A stretch of DNA of 64,000 bases from Siphonodentalium dalli (taxonomy: Eukaryota; Mollusca; Scaphopoda; Gadilida; Siphonodentaliidae), in the NCBI GenBank assembly GCA_032622095.1, contig CP136067.1, positions 40,839,549 to 40,903,548 on the forward strand. The letters run 5' to 3'. Shown here piece after piece: positions 48,401 to 60,082 of this stretch. Numbering within the stretch: the first letter of the stretch is position 1; every line of letters begins with the position of its first letter. A model generated the notes under the pieces. It saw only the letters and a program-made list of their open reading frames with translations, was not told the DNA's origin and did no database searches. Position numbers and translations under genes: made by a program.

Positions 48401-48793
48401 ATGAAACAGGCCCCACGGGACAGCATTAAGGAATCAGTGGATGAATGTGAGACGAAATGTGTTGATCTGATGAATAATAAATTGTTCATGAATATAACAC
48501 AGGATGATATAGGTATTGCTTATAGAATAGGCAAACTCCAACCAGGACAGAAGACTGGGTATTCGCGAAGCATAATATGTCAGTTTGTTTCAAGAAGAAC
48601 AAAAAATGCTGCTATTAGTAATAGGAAACTTCTTAAAGGCTCAGGCATTGTGATCAAAGAAGACCTAACTGAATATAATACTAACTTAATCAAGAAATCT
48701 AAAGAAAGAAAAGAAGTTGCAGACACGTGGTCAGTAGGAGGAAAGGTTTATGTGAAATATGTTAATGCATCTAAACCAATCAAACAGATATAA
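48401..48793 (+). pseudogene. LINE ORF1-like fragment
   Basis: The 130-codon frame resembles the RNA-binding part of invertebrate LINE ORF1 proteins. IAYRIGKLQPGQKTGYSRSI, then IICQFVSRRTKNAAISNRKL, then GIVIKEDLTEYNTNLIKKS and VGGKVYVKYVNAS follow the family's usual order (an RxGK segment, a short RRM-like strand/helix pattern with RR.K, a KEDLT segment). The start codon falls in an unrelated short repeat (GAAACAGGCCCC), so real LINE sequence begins near 48415 and the N-terminal coiled-coil part is missing. No ORF2 follows downstream. It is an isolated truncated copy. Confidence 0.65.
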
Positions 48794-49984
48794 GATATAT
48801 CTGATGTGTAAATGGTATTTGCACACAAAGTAGTATACATGAATGTGCACAGTATTTTATAGTCATGAGCAAACACTGACTCATGCATCTGCATATATTA
48901 AATAATTTAAATAAATATGCATCTGCATATATTAAATAATTTTTCTACCTTGATTAATTTTGTGATGATTTGATGATATTGATAGTATGTATATAGACCC
49001 CACTGATACATGTGATAATTAAAAAATCTCAATATCTGGCCATATGTGCAAATGTCGTTAAAATAAATTAAATTTAATCATATATATCATAAATAATCTG
49101 AATATCTGGTTATATGGTTCATGAATACCACGAATAAATACTGAGTAGAATCTACAAAAAAATTCTAACACATGAAATAAGTATTTGCTCCGATTTTGTT
49201 ATGTGTATATACTTAATACATACACTCATATCAATATCAGAAAACCTTACAAGTACAGTATGCCAATCAGATTGACAGCTTTGAAGTCGAACAGATAAGT
49301 TTGTATATTAGCCATTTCATTGTTATTGTGTGCAAATACCATGCTCCTAATTATGACAAAATGGTCATTTATCCCTTGTAGCATATCAGATTCTACAAAA
49401 TATAAGTTGTGATCATATATAAATCATGATTCAGTAATGTTGACATTGAACTTTAAAATGATAGTAAGTTGTTTGAATAAGTGAATCTCTTCAGATTGAT
49501 CCAAGTGCATAGCAAGATAGTAAACCATGTACATGTACCGTACATTATTGAAGAATATATCATTTCTGATTTGACGCTCTTTATTTCGGAAAACTCTGAG
49601 AAGTTAAATATTACGTACAATATCGTAACAAGTCGCCATATCTGTAGTAGTGTTTTCTTCTTCAAAATGGGACAGGCAATGTTACTATATATAGAACATA
49701 ATATAACTGATTAACATTGTTAAAATGGTAGTACGTTGTTTGAAGAAGTGAATGTTGTCAAATTAGCCATTTTGCATATACTGGTAATTTAAATGTCTTC
49801 ATAATTGATCAAACTCAAGTGAATAGCAAGATGGTGAATCATCCATACGTGTACACATGTAACCAGTCTTATTAAAACCAGACCTAATTTTCATTACTTT
49901 CAACTGATGGCATAAACTTCCACCACTATGAGACAATGAAATAGATAGGATGGTGAGAATTAGAACACAATGACTCCGCCATTA
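48794..49984. other. unassigned stretch with local duplications
   Basis: A 34-bp tandem duplication starting ATGCATCTGCATATATTAAA lies at 48883-48942. An imperfect direct repeat links about 49455-49545 and 49722-49862 (AGTA(A/C)GTTGTTTGAA(T/G)AAGTGAAT and later GAATAGCAAGATGGTGAATC-like text). No gene is recognised. Confidence 0.5.
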
Positions 49985-50931
49985 GCTTAAGGACTTTGCT
50001 AACCCAATTTTCTCCAAATTTGATGGAGTCAAAATAAAGGTTTATTTTCACTTTTGTTAGTAACCAAACACATGGATGCAACATTTTAAGAGCATTCTTA
50101 ATGGTGGAATATGTTAGAAATACTAAATGTGAAATTTATAGAGGTTTTTAAAATCTATTTTTTCGAACCCCAAATCAATAAACACAAAGTCCATATCAAA
50201 GAAAAAAATATGACAATGTCTACTGAACACTGTGAAGAATGATGAACAATAAAATAATATTCATATTTATCAAGCATTCTTTGATAAAATTACTAAGAAC
50301 CAGTTGTTTACAAATAATTGAGTAAGTTACCTTACATCGCTTGTAGTGAGCTGGCAGTTAAATGTTAATATCTGTGGACAGTGGTGTGAATCTCTTGACA
50401 AAAGAAATGTGTAATCCCCAATCTGGTGGACCCCATAGCCCAGAAACTAGGTCACCAATCATCCTGAGTCAGGATAAAGTACAGCACTGGCTGGTCATAA
50501 ACAGACATAATCCCTGCAGGATTGAGTGAATATTATCTTGACCCATCAAATTCAGTTCCCAAATAGCTTTGAATAGCAATGAAATCTACAATTTGTAAAC
50601 AACTGCTTCCAAGCCAAAAATCTTAATAAAACTGAAGAAATGTGAGTATATCTTTATTGTTCATCATTCTTCACAGTGTTCAGTACACATACCCATATTT
50701 TTTTCTTATATATGTCCTTTGTGTTTGTTGATTTTGGGTTCGAAAAAATAAATTTTAAAAACTTCTATAAATTTCACATTTTGAATTTCTAACATAATTT
50801 ACCATTAATTATACTCTTAAAATGTAGCATCCATGGGTTTGGTTACTGTGATTAGTAATAAAAGTGAACATAAACCTTTATTTTGAACAACATTAAATTT
50901 GGGGAAAATTGGGTTAGCAAAGTCCTTAAGC
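49985..50931. mobile_element. 947-bp inverted-repeat element flanked by TTA
   Basis: The ends GCTTAAGGACTTTGCTAACC and its reverse complement are flanked by TTA (49982-49984 and 50932-50934). The arms pair over ~270-280 bp (about 49985-50256 and 50655-50931) with diverged spots. The ~400-bp middle is unrelated to the arms and non-coding. A TTA target fits PIF/Harbinger-type insertion (TWA), but the long arms and lack of transposase leave the superfamily open. Confidence 0.75.
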
Positions 50932-50934
50932 TTA

Positions 50935-52603
50935 TAAGCATGAGTCTCATTTGTTATCTAGCTTTGATGCAATGAATTAAATGTATATACCATGCACTTC
51001 AACAGTGATACGTGTATCTGTAACTGAGTTACCCTCATATATTGCTACAAACATTATGAATTTCACAATATAGCCTATGTCATTGTGAAACAGTTATTAA
51101 TTCTAGTTTGATATTATGGGCCTGATGTTGGCACTCGGTAGCCTCATAATGTGATGTGGGGTTTCCTGTGACAGACGTCGGGACTATTATTATCAATAGC
51201 GACATTACCTCCCCCGAGATGTCGCTCGTAAGCTGACTTCCGGTATTAAAAAAAAGGCGTCCCGACCATGGAACCGGCGCGGGGTGTTGCAATCTATGGA
51301 ATCACATGACACTCGATCTATATAGATCTTTTTGGATTTCGCGCTAAAACGAAATCTGAATAAATAAGCTATCATTTAGTGCTCAAATAAATAACCGGGA
51401 TCAATTAGAACATGATAAAAGAATTTTTCGAAAATTAGGCGGACACAGTAATTGGGGTTAAATGCAGTTCACGTGGATAAAAAGTAATCACCCCCGTGTA
51501 CGTGGTATCGCCAAAACCGAGGGTATCGCCAAAACCGAGAATATGGGAAAGTCATTTTCATGTATATGATATGGGGATATGTTTGTTTCTCACCGTAATA
51601 CAGACATCGAGCATCGTATGTGTATGTCCACACGAAGCATGATTATTTATCCACCAGTTGTCAATCAGTTTTCCCAGATCAGACCATTAATTGTATTTTG
51701 GCGAATTTTTTCAATGGTGTTTTTGCTTTTGCTCACTCAAATTTTCGAGAGAACAACCATTCACTAGTATAGTTCCTGGACTTCCACGCTTCCAAAAAAA
51801 ATGCCGGTATATAGTTGAATCTGTCAATGAAGCATAGGATTTGACACAATTTAATAAATCCTTGTCGTTCTCAATATCCGCGCGATATGAAGGGACCACT
51901 GTCGGTCCAGAAAGATGCGAACGGCACAGATGAAGATGCGCCAAACGCCGAGTTTCTGTGCAGTAAATATGCATATTACTTAAGAAGTTCTGATGAGTTT
52001 TCGAGTGTTTTCATGTGTATCTGAGACTGATCAATTGGACTGCGAATGTCAACTGAAATATGAATCCATAACATATTCGAAAAATGTGTGCATATAGAAA
52101 TTATCAAACAAAATATAACGAACGAATTATATTCCACACGAAGAACTATCAACCGAAATAGCATACATGTCAAAGACAAGCTTTCAACAGACTGTCCACA
52201 CAGCAGTCTTGCATCACGCGTGGTTATAGGGAAAAAGCGTGCGAATTTGATGACGGAAGAATCATAATATTTTGATACTCGATTCGAGTGGATGGATACA
52301 GCAAGGGCCAGAACAATTCGCTTTTCGCCAATCGTGCGCCCTTGACAGTTATGGAACTGTATCGTGTCTCGCTCATATAAATATCGACATGGCAATATGT
52401 GCATTAATACAAATATGTTTAAAGTGAGGTCCCCTCTTTGGGTATGTATAGATAAATATCCTGTCTAAGGAGGCTGCACGGATTCATCCCTTGACTCGTA
52501 GAACTCGTTAATCCGCGCCTATCTGGTATATGCCTCCACATTCAGGGACGGGATTTGGGGATGGCACTGCATGGGGAGTCACTGATGGGACGGGTATGGT
52601 TCT
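50935..52603. other. unassigned stretch
   Basis: No gene is recognised. GGTATCGCCAAAACCGAG is duplicated in tandem at about 51505-51540. The 142-codon minus-strand frame 52404-51976 has no domain I can name. Confidence 0.4.
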
Positions 52604-53525
52604 CTATTCCGAAGGTTCATTATTCCGAAGGTTCGCTATTCCGAAGGTTCATTATTCCGAAGGTTCGCTATTCCGAAGGTTTTCTATTCTGGGCGTATTT
52701 AACCAGAAATGAATCAAATTTGTAAAACAAAAAAAAAAAAATAATAATATTACGCTTGTATTCACATATAGTACATTTATACACCCACTTCCAATTCCCA
52801 AATTGTCCCAGATGTCGGTTATTAATAGCAAGAAGACAGTATCAGTTTTGTCGTTTATTATGGAAAGTTGAAAACACGATGACTGAAATAAACTACATGC
52901 AAGATATATAGTTTGTCCGAACTTGCAATCTGTATTTGAAAGAAACATCAACATTAAAGGCCCACTTAATTTTCGAAACCCCAGATCACATATATAAAAT
53001 ATATGCCAGCATATATGGGCATTTTTCAAAAAATGTGGCCGATTTGGGTATTCAAGAATAAAAACATTATTTCTACGAAAGAACATATTTTAACCGCTTT
53101 TCGTGGTTGAGGGTATCCAGTAGATCAGAAGATAGTAAAGTGCAACCTTAATCACACCTAGATCCTGTCCAGATCAGGTACAATGATGATGCACACACAC
53201 CTAGTGTCCCTACTGTTGCCATTAATTTTTTCAATATAAATATGATTTTGTGTGATATAGTGATGGAAAATAACATATGCGCAACATGTACATTGTGTGG
53301 TAATCATAATTTGCAAAAATAAACACCAAAACATGATGAGTATATGTGATATGCATAAATTTCCGATATCTAGGTATCGAGTTTTCTCGACATGGAATGA
53401 TGTGCATCTCTGTTTGATTATGGCCATATATTTTTCCGAAGGTTAAGTAAGGTAAATACTCCACAATCCTATCGGGATGAGGGAATCCAATTCAAATTAA
53501 CCTCGATACGACAGAAAAACTTGAC

Positions 53526-53922
53526 GGTAACAGATGGGACAAGCCAGTAACAGGAGAGACACTTGACGTAACAGAAGGGACAGTTTTATTATGTACATAC
53601 TTGTGGAAACATTATTTCCAACAATAAAACAAAATGTCACTTTCCATAAGTGAACGAGATCCAACTGGACCAAATGCGCACCACAACTGGAAACAAAATG
53701 TACAAACCGATAGTCTGATGCATATTAGGCTATCATTTCGTAACAGGAAGGACTGATAGTAACAGGAAGGACCCACACATACCAAATGTGACCAACAACA
53801 CAATATAGTATGCGTCCCGGCATAGGATAACTAAAAGCTAATGTTCTGGTGGGAAAATATAGGTGCCATTGATGAAATTTATGACATACACGCTGCAATT
53901 GGTCCCCGGTAACAGGAAGGAC
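53526..53922 (+). repeat. cluster of 15-bp motif GGTAACAGNAGGGAC, left end
   Basis: Six direct copies start at 53526, 53546, 53567, 53739, 53758 and 53908. The invariant core is GTAACAG followed by AC at the end. Spacings of 19-21 bp within groups are about two helical turns. This is consistent with multiple binding sites for one protein. Confidence 0.8.
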
Positions 53923-56092
53923 ATTAGCGTAACTATGGCATATTGGCAATTCATATTTGTTGTCAGACTTTAACGGTGGATTTATTTTTCGTATGATGTA
54001 TTATTGCAGAACTGTGTGACAATTTTAACTATAAACACAGATAACACACTGGTAGTGGCATATGATAATAATTGATAATAAGCAAGACACACATGAACAT
54101 TGTGTTTAACCCTTTCAGTGCCAAGTCCGATCTTTGTATCAACCCATATTTCCTTGATCATTTTTCAAATTTATTGATTATAATAATGTGATACATTGAT
54201 GGAAAGAGCTCTAAGGGTTAAATAAAGTATTGAACATGATAATACAATAATACATTTCGCACGATGTTCATTGACACCCTGCGCAAAATTTGATGAAATT
54301 ACCTTCGTCCGACGAATTGTACATCTGTCGTACTGTGAACAAAATACGTTTTATTTTAAATTCCACTGGGGGGGGGGTCAGGAAAAAAGGTCCGAACACC
54401 AGGCGCTTTTTTACTATTTCCGCCCTCTGGGTACTCACCACCCCCTAATATTTTTTGCCGATTATGGGATAGGGATCAAATGGCTATTTTACTCAGTTTT
54501 CATGATCTTGTCTGATCAATGTTCCGTGCCATGATGATAGAAGCATGCCTTCTTTTTATTTACCAACAAGACTGTAAAGTTTCAAAACAAGTCTCCAATA
54601 AATGTGGGCTGCATGGTATGCTGATGGATTGACATTTGAAATCCAAGATGGCCATGTTTGTTTGAAAACAATTTTGGAGAAAACATGGAGGCTCCCATCT
54701 AGAGGTCACTTCGAAGATCCATGACGATTGGATGAGAAACGTGACCTTAAATGTGCGCTAATGGATTTGGTCATACAAAGAGCAAAATCCAAAATGGCTT
54801 CCAGCGGTCATATTTTTCATAAAAAATCTTTCAAATTTGGCAACTCCCATCTAGAGGTGACCCTAGACCCATATACCGAATATCGTTGAAATCGGTCAAA
54901 GTTTATTTTAACAGCTTTGTTTTATTTTATTATGGTTTTTAGAATATTCTATTTTTATTTGAAGAGTTCAATGAAGAGTTTACATTTTGTTAAGAATCTG
55001 TTTTTGTGTTGTTTTCATTTATATAAGGTTGACTAAATAATTTTTATTAGAACTATTTACATCTGAGCCTTTCCATGTCAATGTACATTGATAGATCCTT
55101 GATGAATACAATTAGCAAGGTGACTTTTTTATTGCCACTTGGTGTCGTCCATCATTATTAACTGATGATGAAATCAAACCCCTCATACCAAGAGTTAAGT
55201 GCATACATGTACCTAAGTACATAATAGAAGCATTCTTAAAACCTTTTGTCCCATTATTTTGTAGAAAAATGACTAGCAAAAAAATTACAGGGCCAGGAAA
55301 AAATGTGTCAGCCGGGCTGCTGAACCAGCCCCCCTCCCCCGCCTAATGTTCGGAAAAAAATTCCAGACCCCGTGCACCCCACCTGCTGTAACTGGCTTAT
55401 AATAAAAAAATTGATTTGGTTACTTGACAGGTTTAGATTAGACAACTTCTGACTTCTGCAGCATGGCAGGTGATCGTGTACAATGGTAGTGGACATTTGA
55501 CTACTAATATGTTGATAGCTAATATCCAGTTAACACTATTTGCTCATTGCTAATTGTTTACGCAAGAGTAGCGGTCTCGTTAAATACTGACTATAGTAAA
55601 CTCTGTATATTTCATGTATTCCGTAGATGACTAAATGGAATCGCTGTGGAATGATGGATATACTTTGTTTGGGTTTAAAATAGAGTACCTCACTTAAATG
55701 ACTTTTCACATACATGTACCGTGGGCATGAACGCAGTCATTCAATTTCGTGAGTTTTTGAAATCATAGAAAATCAGCAGGTCTACCAGCATTATAGCATA
55801 TTAGCAGGACCACTTGACCTGGGGGTGTCTATATCTGACAGTTTACTCGGGTTTGTGTTGGGCATGGGAATGTGCCCTAAGTGAATGTATGTGAAAACTG
55901 TTTGATCATTGCAAATGAGCACGTATACTTTCGTGTACTGGATCTCAATCAAGTATAATAGAAAACATCTCTACCAAAATGAGTGTGTGGAATACAGAAA
56001 TGAATGGCGTTCTGCAAGGAAATACAAATATATGTCAATTCACTGCCAAAAATAACAACTGTGTAATGGATTGTCACTGCTGTTACCGCAAT

Positions 56093-56674
56093 GTCCCTTC
56101 TGTTACCACGTCCAGCATTATCTGAATGAGACAGGGATGACGGGTAAAATCTGTGAAAATATTGATGTTATAAGCCAGAAACCAGAGCATGGTGATGTTA
56201 AAATCATTACGACATGCAAACTAATAAATACTCATGCCTATTTTTGAATTTTGTCCATGCTGTTACCAAAATGTTCACTGATGTTACAATTTAAAGGGTA
56301 ACAGTAGGGACGGTAACAGTAGGGACGTTTCGGGTCTATACGGGGGATTCCCACTGGTCGTCCATTGGAATGTAACAAAATGTATGTGTTGCCTCACGGG
56401 GATCACATTGGACAAAACTAATAAGAGAAACATTTGTGTAATAATAAACTCACAGACCTGTATCTATGGGTAACAGTAGTGACACACTCCCAGTGTACTC
56501 ACCTGTTTGATGAATGATACGGTCAAATACGGGCAAATTAACTGCACCGACCAGCGGATAACAGTTGTTTAGCCATGTGATTTGATGAGTAGTACTGGGA
56601 ACCAATTTGAACTTCCTCATTCGCCAATGCCAAGATGTTGTATTATGTGTTTCTCTCTTGGTAACAGTAGGGAC
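56093..56674 (+). repeat. cluster of 15-bp motif GGTAACAGTAGGGAC, right end
   Basis: Direct copies start at 56297, 56312 (abutting), 56469 and 56660, with one inverted copy at 56093-56107. They tend to have T where the left cluster has G or A. The matching minus-strand frame reads VPTVT at each, which is only a translation of the motif. Confidence 0.8.
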
Positions 56675-57953
56675 CACCAATCGTGGGACAGTTTTGTGAC
56701 CTAAATTATGTCACTTGACTTGGTAAAAATTTCGCATATTTTGTGATTTTATGATCAGGCATGTTACATATGATGCAAATTGTCTTACAAAGTGGTATTT
56801 AATTGTCATATTTTATACGAAAATGTCTGTTTTTGGGGGGATTTCGGAAAATGGGACAGGCATAATTAGCCATTTTTGCCATATTCCGAGCCTCTGGATT
56901 GTAGAGATATCAAGGAGCGGATGATATACGGTCTGCAACAAGTCGACCCCATCCCATTTTATATCTCAAAATAAAAAAATGTGATTATTAATACACTTTT
57001 CTAACAAAAAATGGTGATGGACAGAAATAAGCCACTTTTTTTGAAAAATGCCCATATACCATTTGAAATGGGAAGCTGTCTAACACTGTATTATCAGCTT
57101 ATCCGGTGTAATAAACTGTGAACATGTTGTTTTTGTTGACGTGTTTTTGTGCTTAAGGTTCATCTGGTTTTGTTGCGCAAAGTGTATTATTTTCAATGGA
57201 GGGGGGATAACTATATATACATGTTAAATATAGTGTTATTCCCCTTCAATTGAAAATACATTAGGTTGAGTTATGTTGCATTCTGGGAGCCATATAACGG
57301 AGGGAATCTTTTTATGATTTAAGCTGTTTTATATTTCTCTATGGGTATCTTCTGATACAGACGTTTCAAATGGTGATGAACTATTGTATTTTAATCATAT
57401 TTTATGGCATAGATTGTTATTAAAACCTGATATCAAGGCACTATAAACAAAATAGTCGGCGACTCGAAAATTAAGTGGGCCTTAACATTCAATACAAATT
57501 CACAATTTCAATGACTCGAAAATTAAGTAGGCGTTAATATTCAATACAAATTCGTCCATTCAACGACATTCTGCTACGCAGTATTCATTAAGAGTTATAG
57601 CCCCACTGTTTTAATTCGCCTTTAGCTGGCGTATTCTTGCCTCTAAGATTATTGAGATATATCGTCATGCGTGATGACATTAAATCGTATGGAAACATGG
57701 CAATTGTGTGGGCTGCCTGACGTGAGTATGTATTGGAAAATAACGTCATATGTAATGGCATTAAATCTCAAGGAATCCCGCGAAAAAAAATCACATTTAT
57801 TGTTTCAATGTTTTAAGTTATTTCCTTCATAAAAAATATTCCTACCTTCGGAATAGCGAACCTTCGGAATAGAGAACCTTCGGAATAGCGAACCTTCGGA
57901 ATAGTGAACCCTCGGAATAGTGAACCTTCGGAATAACGAACCTTCGGAATAGA

Positions 57954-58540
57954 GACATGTTCCCGATGGGACATCATCGCTATTTCGATAACCAATGGCT
58001 GTATATAAATAAGCACTTATTCAATTGTTGATTTGCATGTTCTTTAAGATGAGTATACTTATTCGTATAATTTGTTTTGTTCCACAATTGATATTGACTC
58101 GCATAATATAATACTCTCTTTCTTCATAATGTATATAATTTGCAATCACGGATACTTTTTCTTTGACAAAACTCCACCAAAAAAATTGAAATTGAAACTT
58201 AAACTTAAATTAATTTATGATATCCATATTAGTTTCCATGTATATGTACAGACGTTCAGTACTACAACATAACCAAATGGTCACAATCAGGGGCCCACAT
58301 TACAACACCTTAGAAACCCCCCATTATGTCTGCAAATAACATAACTTTGAGTGAGGTAAGGGACACGCGTACGCATGACTTCGCGGCGAAATGGTCTCAA
58401 AAAGAAGGAGACGAATTTGATCCGGACTGCATCCAACTCTGGAATCAAAATACCTGCCAATATCTCTCGCCCAGAGGGTAAAGAATTTCTCTCAAAAAAC
58501 ATAAAATTCTCTCTATTTGGCATAAATTGCAGAAGCCTTA
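57954..58540. other. unassigned stretch
   Basis: Between the M element and E1 I see no gene. The 100-113-codon opposed frames at 58287-58677 overlap the start of E1 and recur as non-coding sequence in E2, so they are not genes. Confidence 0.4.
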
Positions 58541-60021
58541 GGGTGGATACGCACATGCATGTAATCTCTGTATGTAAAATCCATGTATTTTGCATGGTCA
58601 CACCAATCATTGATAACATTAATCGCATGCGCGCGATCGGTCCATTTAAACAGGCGAGTCCAGTGAGTAGTTTTTAGCCAAACTCAAACTAACTGCTATC
58701 AAGAGATTTCAGGCCAGTCATAACCATGTCTTCTTTCATGGGTGCCGAAATGAATAAATCCTGTATTATATCTGTTGCTGTTTTTCACGAGTTTTAGTTC
58801 ATTTCGAAAAGTGGATTTGAGTCCGTCGAGTACCTGATTTGTTTCTCGTCATTTCTTGGAAACAGGGTCATCCAAAATAAAAATAAAATGTGCAGACCTT
58901 TGAAGCTCTTTTATGACGATTGTGATACATGAGTGTTTAATTTCCCACACACTGACTCCCAATTTGATCTCATCCAGCAAAACCCGAACGGCTCTATGGC
59001 TCCACATTTTGGAAGTGCTATATTAATACACATGGCAATCAACTGACTCAAACATGGTGAATTCCATGCTAAGTGATTTATCCTAATCGGACAACAAAAT
59101 TAATGCAGGTACAGCGTTGAAAGAAAAAAGAGTCACCCCCCCCCCATTTTTAACCCAGACTTTACAGAACAGTATATGTTACTCAGGCCAAAGGATGAAC
59201 AGGTTCCCAACTGTCACAATTTTAGCCTGTTCAGTCTTGAATTATAACATTTTGGACTATAATCCATTATTGGGGGAGGGGGCTGGTTCTCGAAAGTTTC
59301 GAATAACTAAGGGATTTAGTACAATAATGTACAACATAATGTTTTACTTAAATGTTCCATAGTTGTAACTTTTTCGTATATAACATAAGAGAGGAAAGGT
59401 AACGTAGTTGTGAACTCGTAGCTAGACAACCCTATACCCAAATGAAGACACACAACAACACCACCTTCTATACCTTCAAATTTAAAGCTGTAATAATATG
59501 TTCATAATTATATGAATAGCATAAATTGCTGCATATGAGATTACTCACTCATAGCAAACAAACACGACAGATATGACTGTCAACTACAATATTTACAAAT
59601 CAAGAGTGGCTTCTTGGCCTCAGTGTGGTGTCAGGACTCAGTGTGTTGCATGGCCCCGTTGATGAAATATGTAGTGGTCAGTCCGGTAGCTTCCGGGGTA
59701 ATATAGCCCCCATGTTGGGGATCATAGCCCCTGCATTGGGGAAATCCTGGGACCATCTCTGGTACAAAATCAAGAAAAGACTGACAATGATATCAACAGA
59801 ACGTCCAACATTTGGGTTATCGCGGGAACAATTATTTTAAGCGGCCTGACGACTTCGTCCAGTCAACGGCTCTATGCACGTTCTGAGCTTGACTCACTGT
59901 GGTCAAACATAGCCGCAATGATTGGGTTGTCAGCAGACACATATTACATGGTCTGTACGATCCATGTAAAACGCAAAATACATGATATTTACAGAGATTA
60001 CATGCATGTGTGTATCCACCC
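58541..60021 (+). mobile_element. TIR element E1, complete
   Basis: The left end is GGGTGGATACGCACATGC and the right end is the complement of GGGTGGATACACACATGC, with terminal similarity extending ~45-60 bp. TTA flanks both sides (58538-58540 and 60022-60024). The interior has C and G tracts, a repeated ATAGCCCC(C/T) phrase and no transposase. The ends and TTA/TTAA target suggest a Harbinger-like or Kolobok-like non-autonomous element. Confidence 0.75.
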
Positions 60022-60082
60022 TTAAGGGTGGATACACACATGCATGTAATGTCTGTATGTAAAATACATGTATTTTACATGG
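59962..60082. other. 120-bp palindrome at the E1/E2 junction
   Basis: The right terminus of E1 meets the left terminus of E2 across CCACCC-TTAA-GGGTGG (60016-60031). The two inverted termini form ~60-bp arms with a few mismatches. Confidence 0.85.

Larger units (their letters stand above)
53017..57053. mobile_element. 4-kb TIR element without transposase, motif-rich ends
   Basis: The ends are GGGCATTTTTCAAAAAA and its complement, matching over 23 of 24 bases. They are flanked by ATAT (53013-53016 and 57054-57057), or by TA if the ends are read as TGGGC. Removing the insert restores the MITE sequence seen at 10670 and 20690 (ATATGCC...ATACCATTTGAAA), so both ends are secure. The interior has no transposase-like frame; the longest ORFs are under 90 codons. 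It has eleven copies of a GGTAACAG-type motif and a shorter repeat (CTCCCATCTAGAGGT at about 54690 and 54843). It is a large non-autonomous DNA transposon; the superfamily is unresolved (TA target would fit Tc1/mariner-like, but the size is unusual). Confidence 0.8.
52958..57481 (+). mobile_element. TTAA-flanked palindromic MITE, copy 4, interrupted
   Basis: The left end AGGCCCACTTAATTTTCGA starts at 52958 after TTAA (52954-52957). The right end TCGAAAATTAAGTGGGCC stops at 57481 before TTAA (57482-57485). The central hairpin is at about 57195-57252. The 53017-57053 insert splits the left arm. A small duplication of the right terminus and its flank (ACTCGAAAATTAAGTAGGCG) follows at about 57512-57555. 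Confidence 0.85.
52604..57953 (-). mobile_element. M element, copy 2 (carrying MITE and 4-kb insert)
   Basis: This is the reverse orientation of 16291-17437. The left minisatellite (52604-52691, five or more units of TATTCCGAAGGTTCGC) is followed by GGGCGTATTTAACCAGAAAT and CATATAGTACATTTATACAC. The right side has GGAAATAACTTAAAACATTG near 57826 and a second minisatellite (57844-57953, seven units of GAACCTTCGGAATAGC). Removing the 4-kb insert leaves about 1.3 kb, comparable to copy 1. The minisatellites are longer and cleaner than in copy 1, so this copy is probably younger or has expanded. Confidence 0.8.

Noticed and set aside
56450-56680. 76-codon minus-strand ORF with VPTVT repeats as a transposase exon
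   Set aside because: VPTVT is simply the translation of the repeated GTCCCTACTGTTACC motif. There is no transposase signature.
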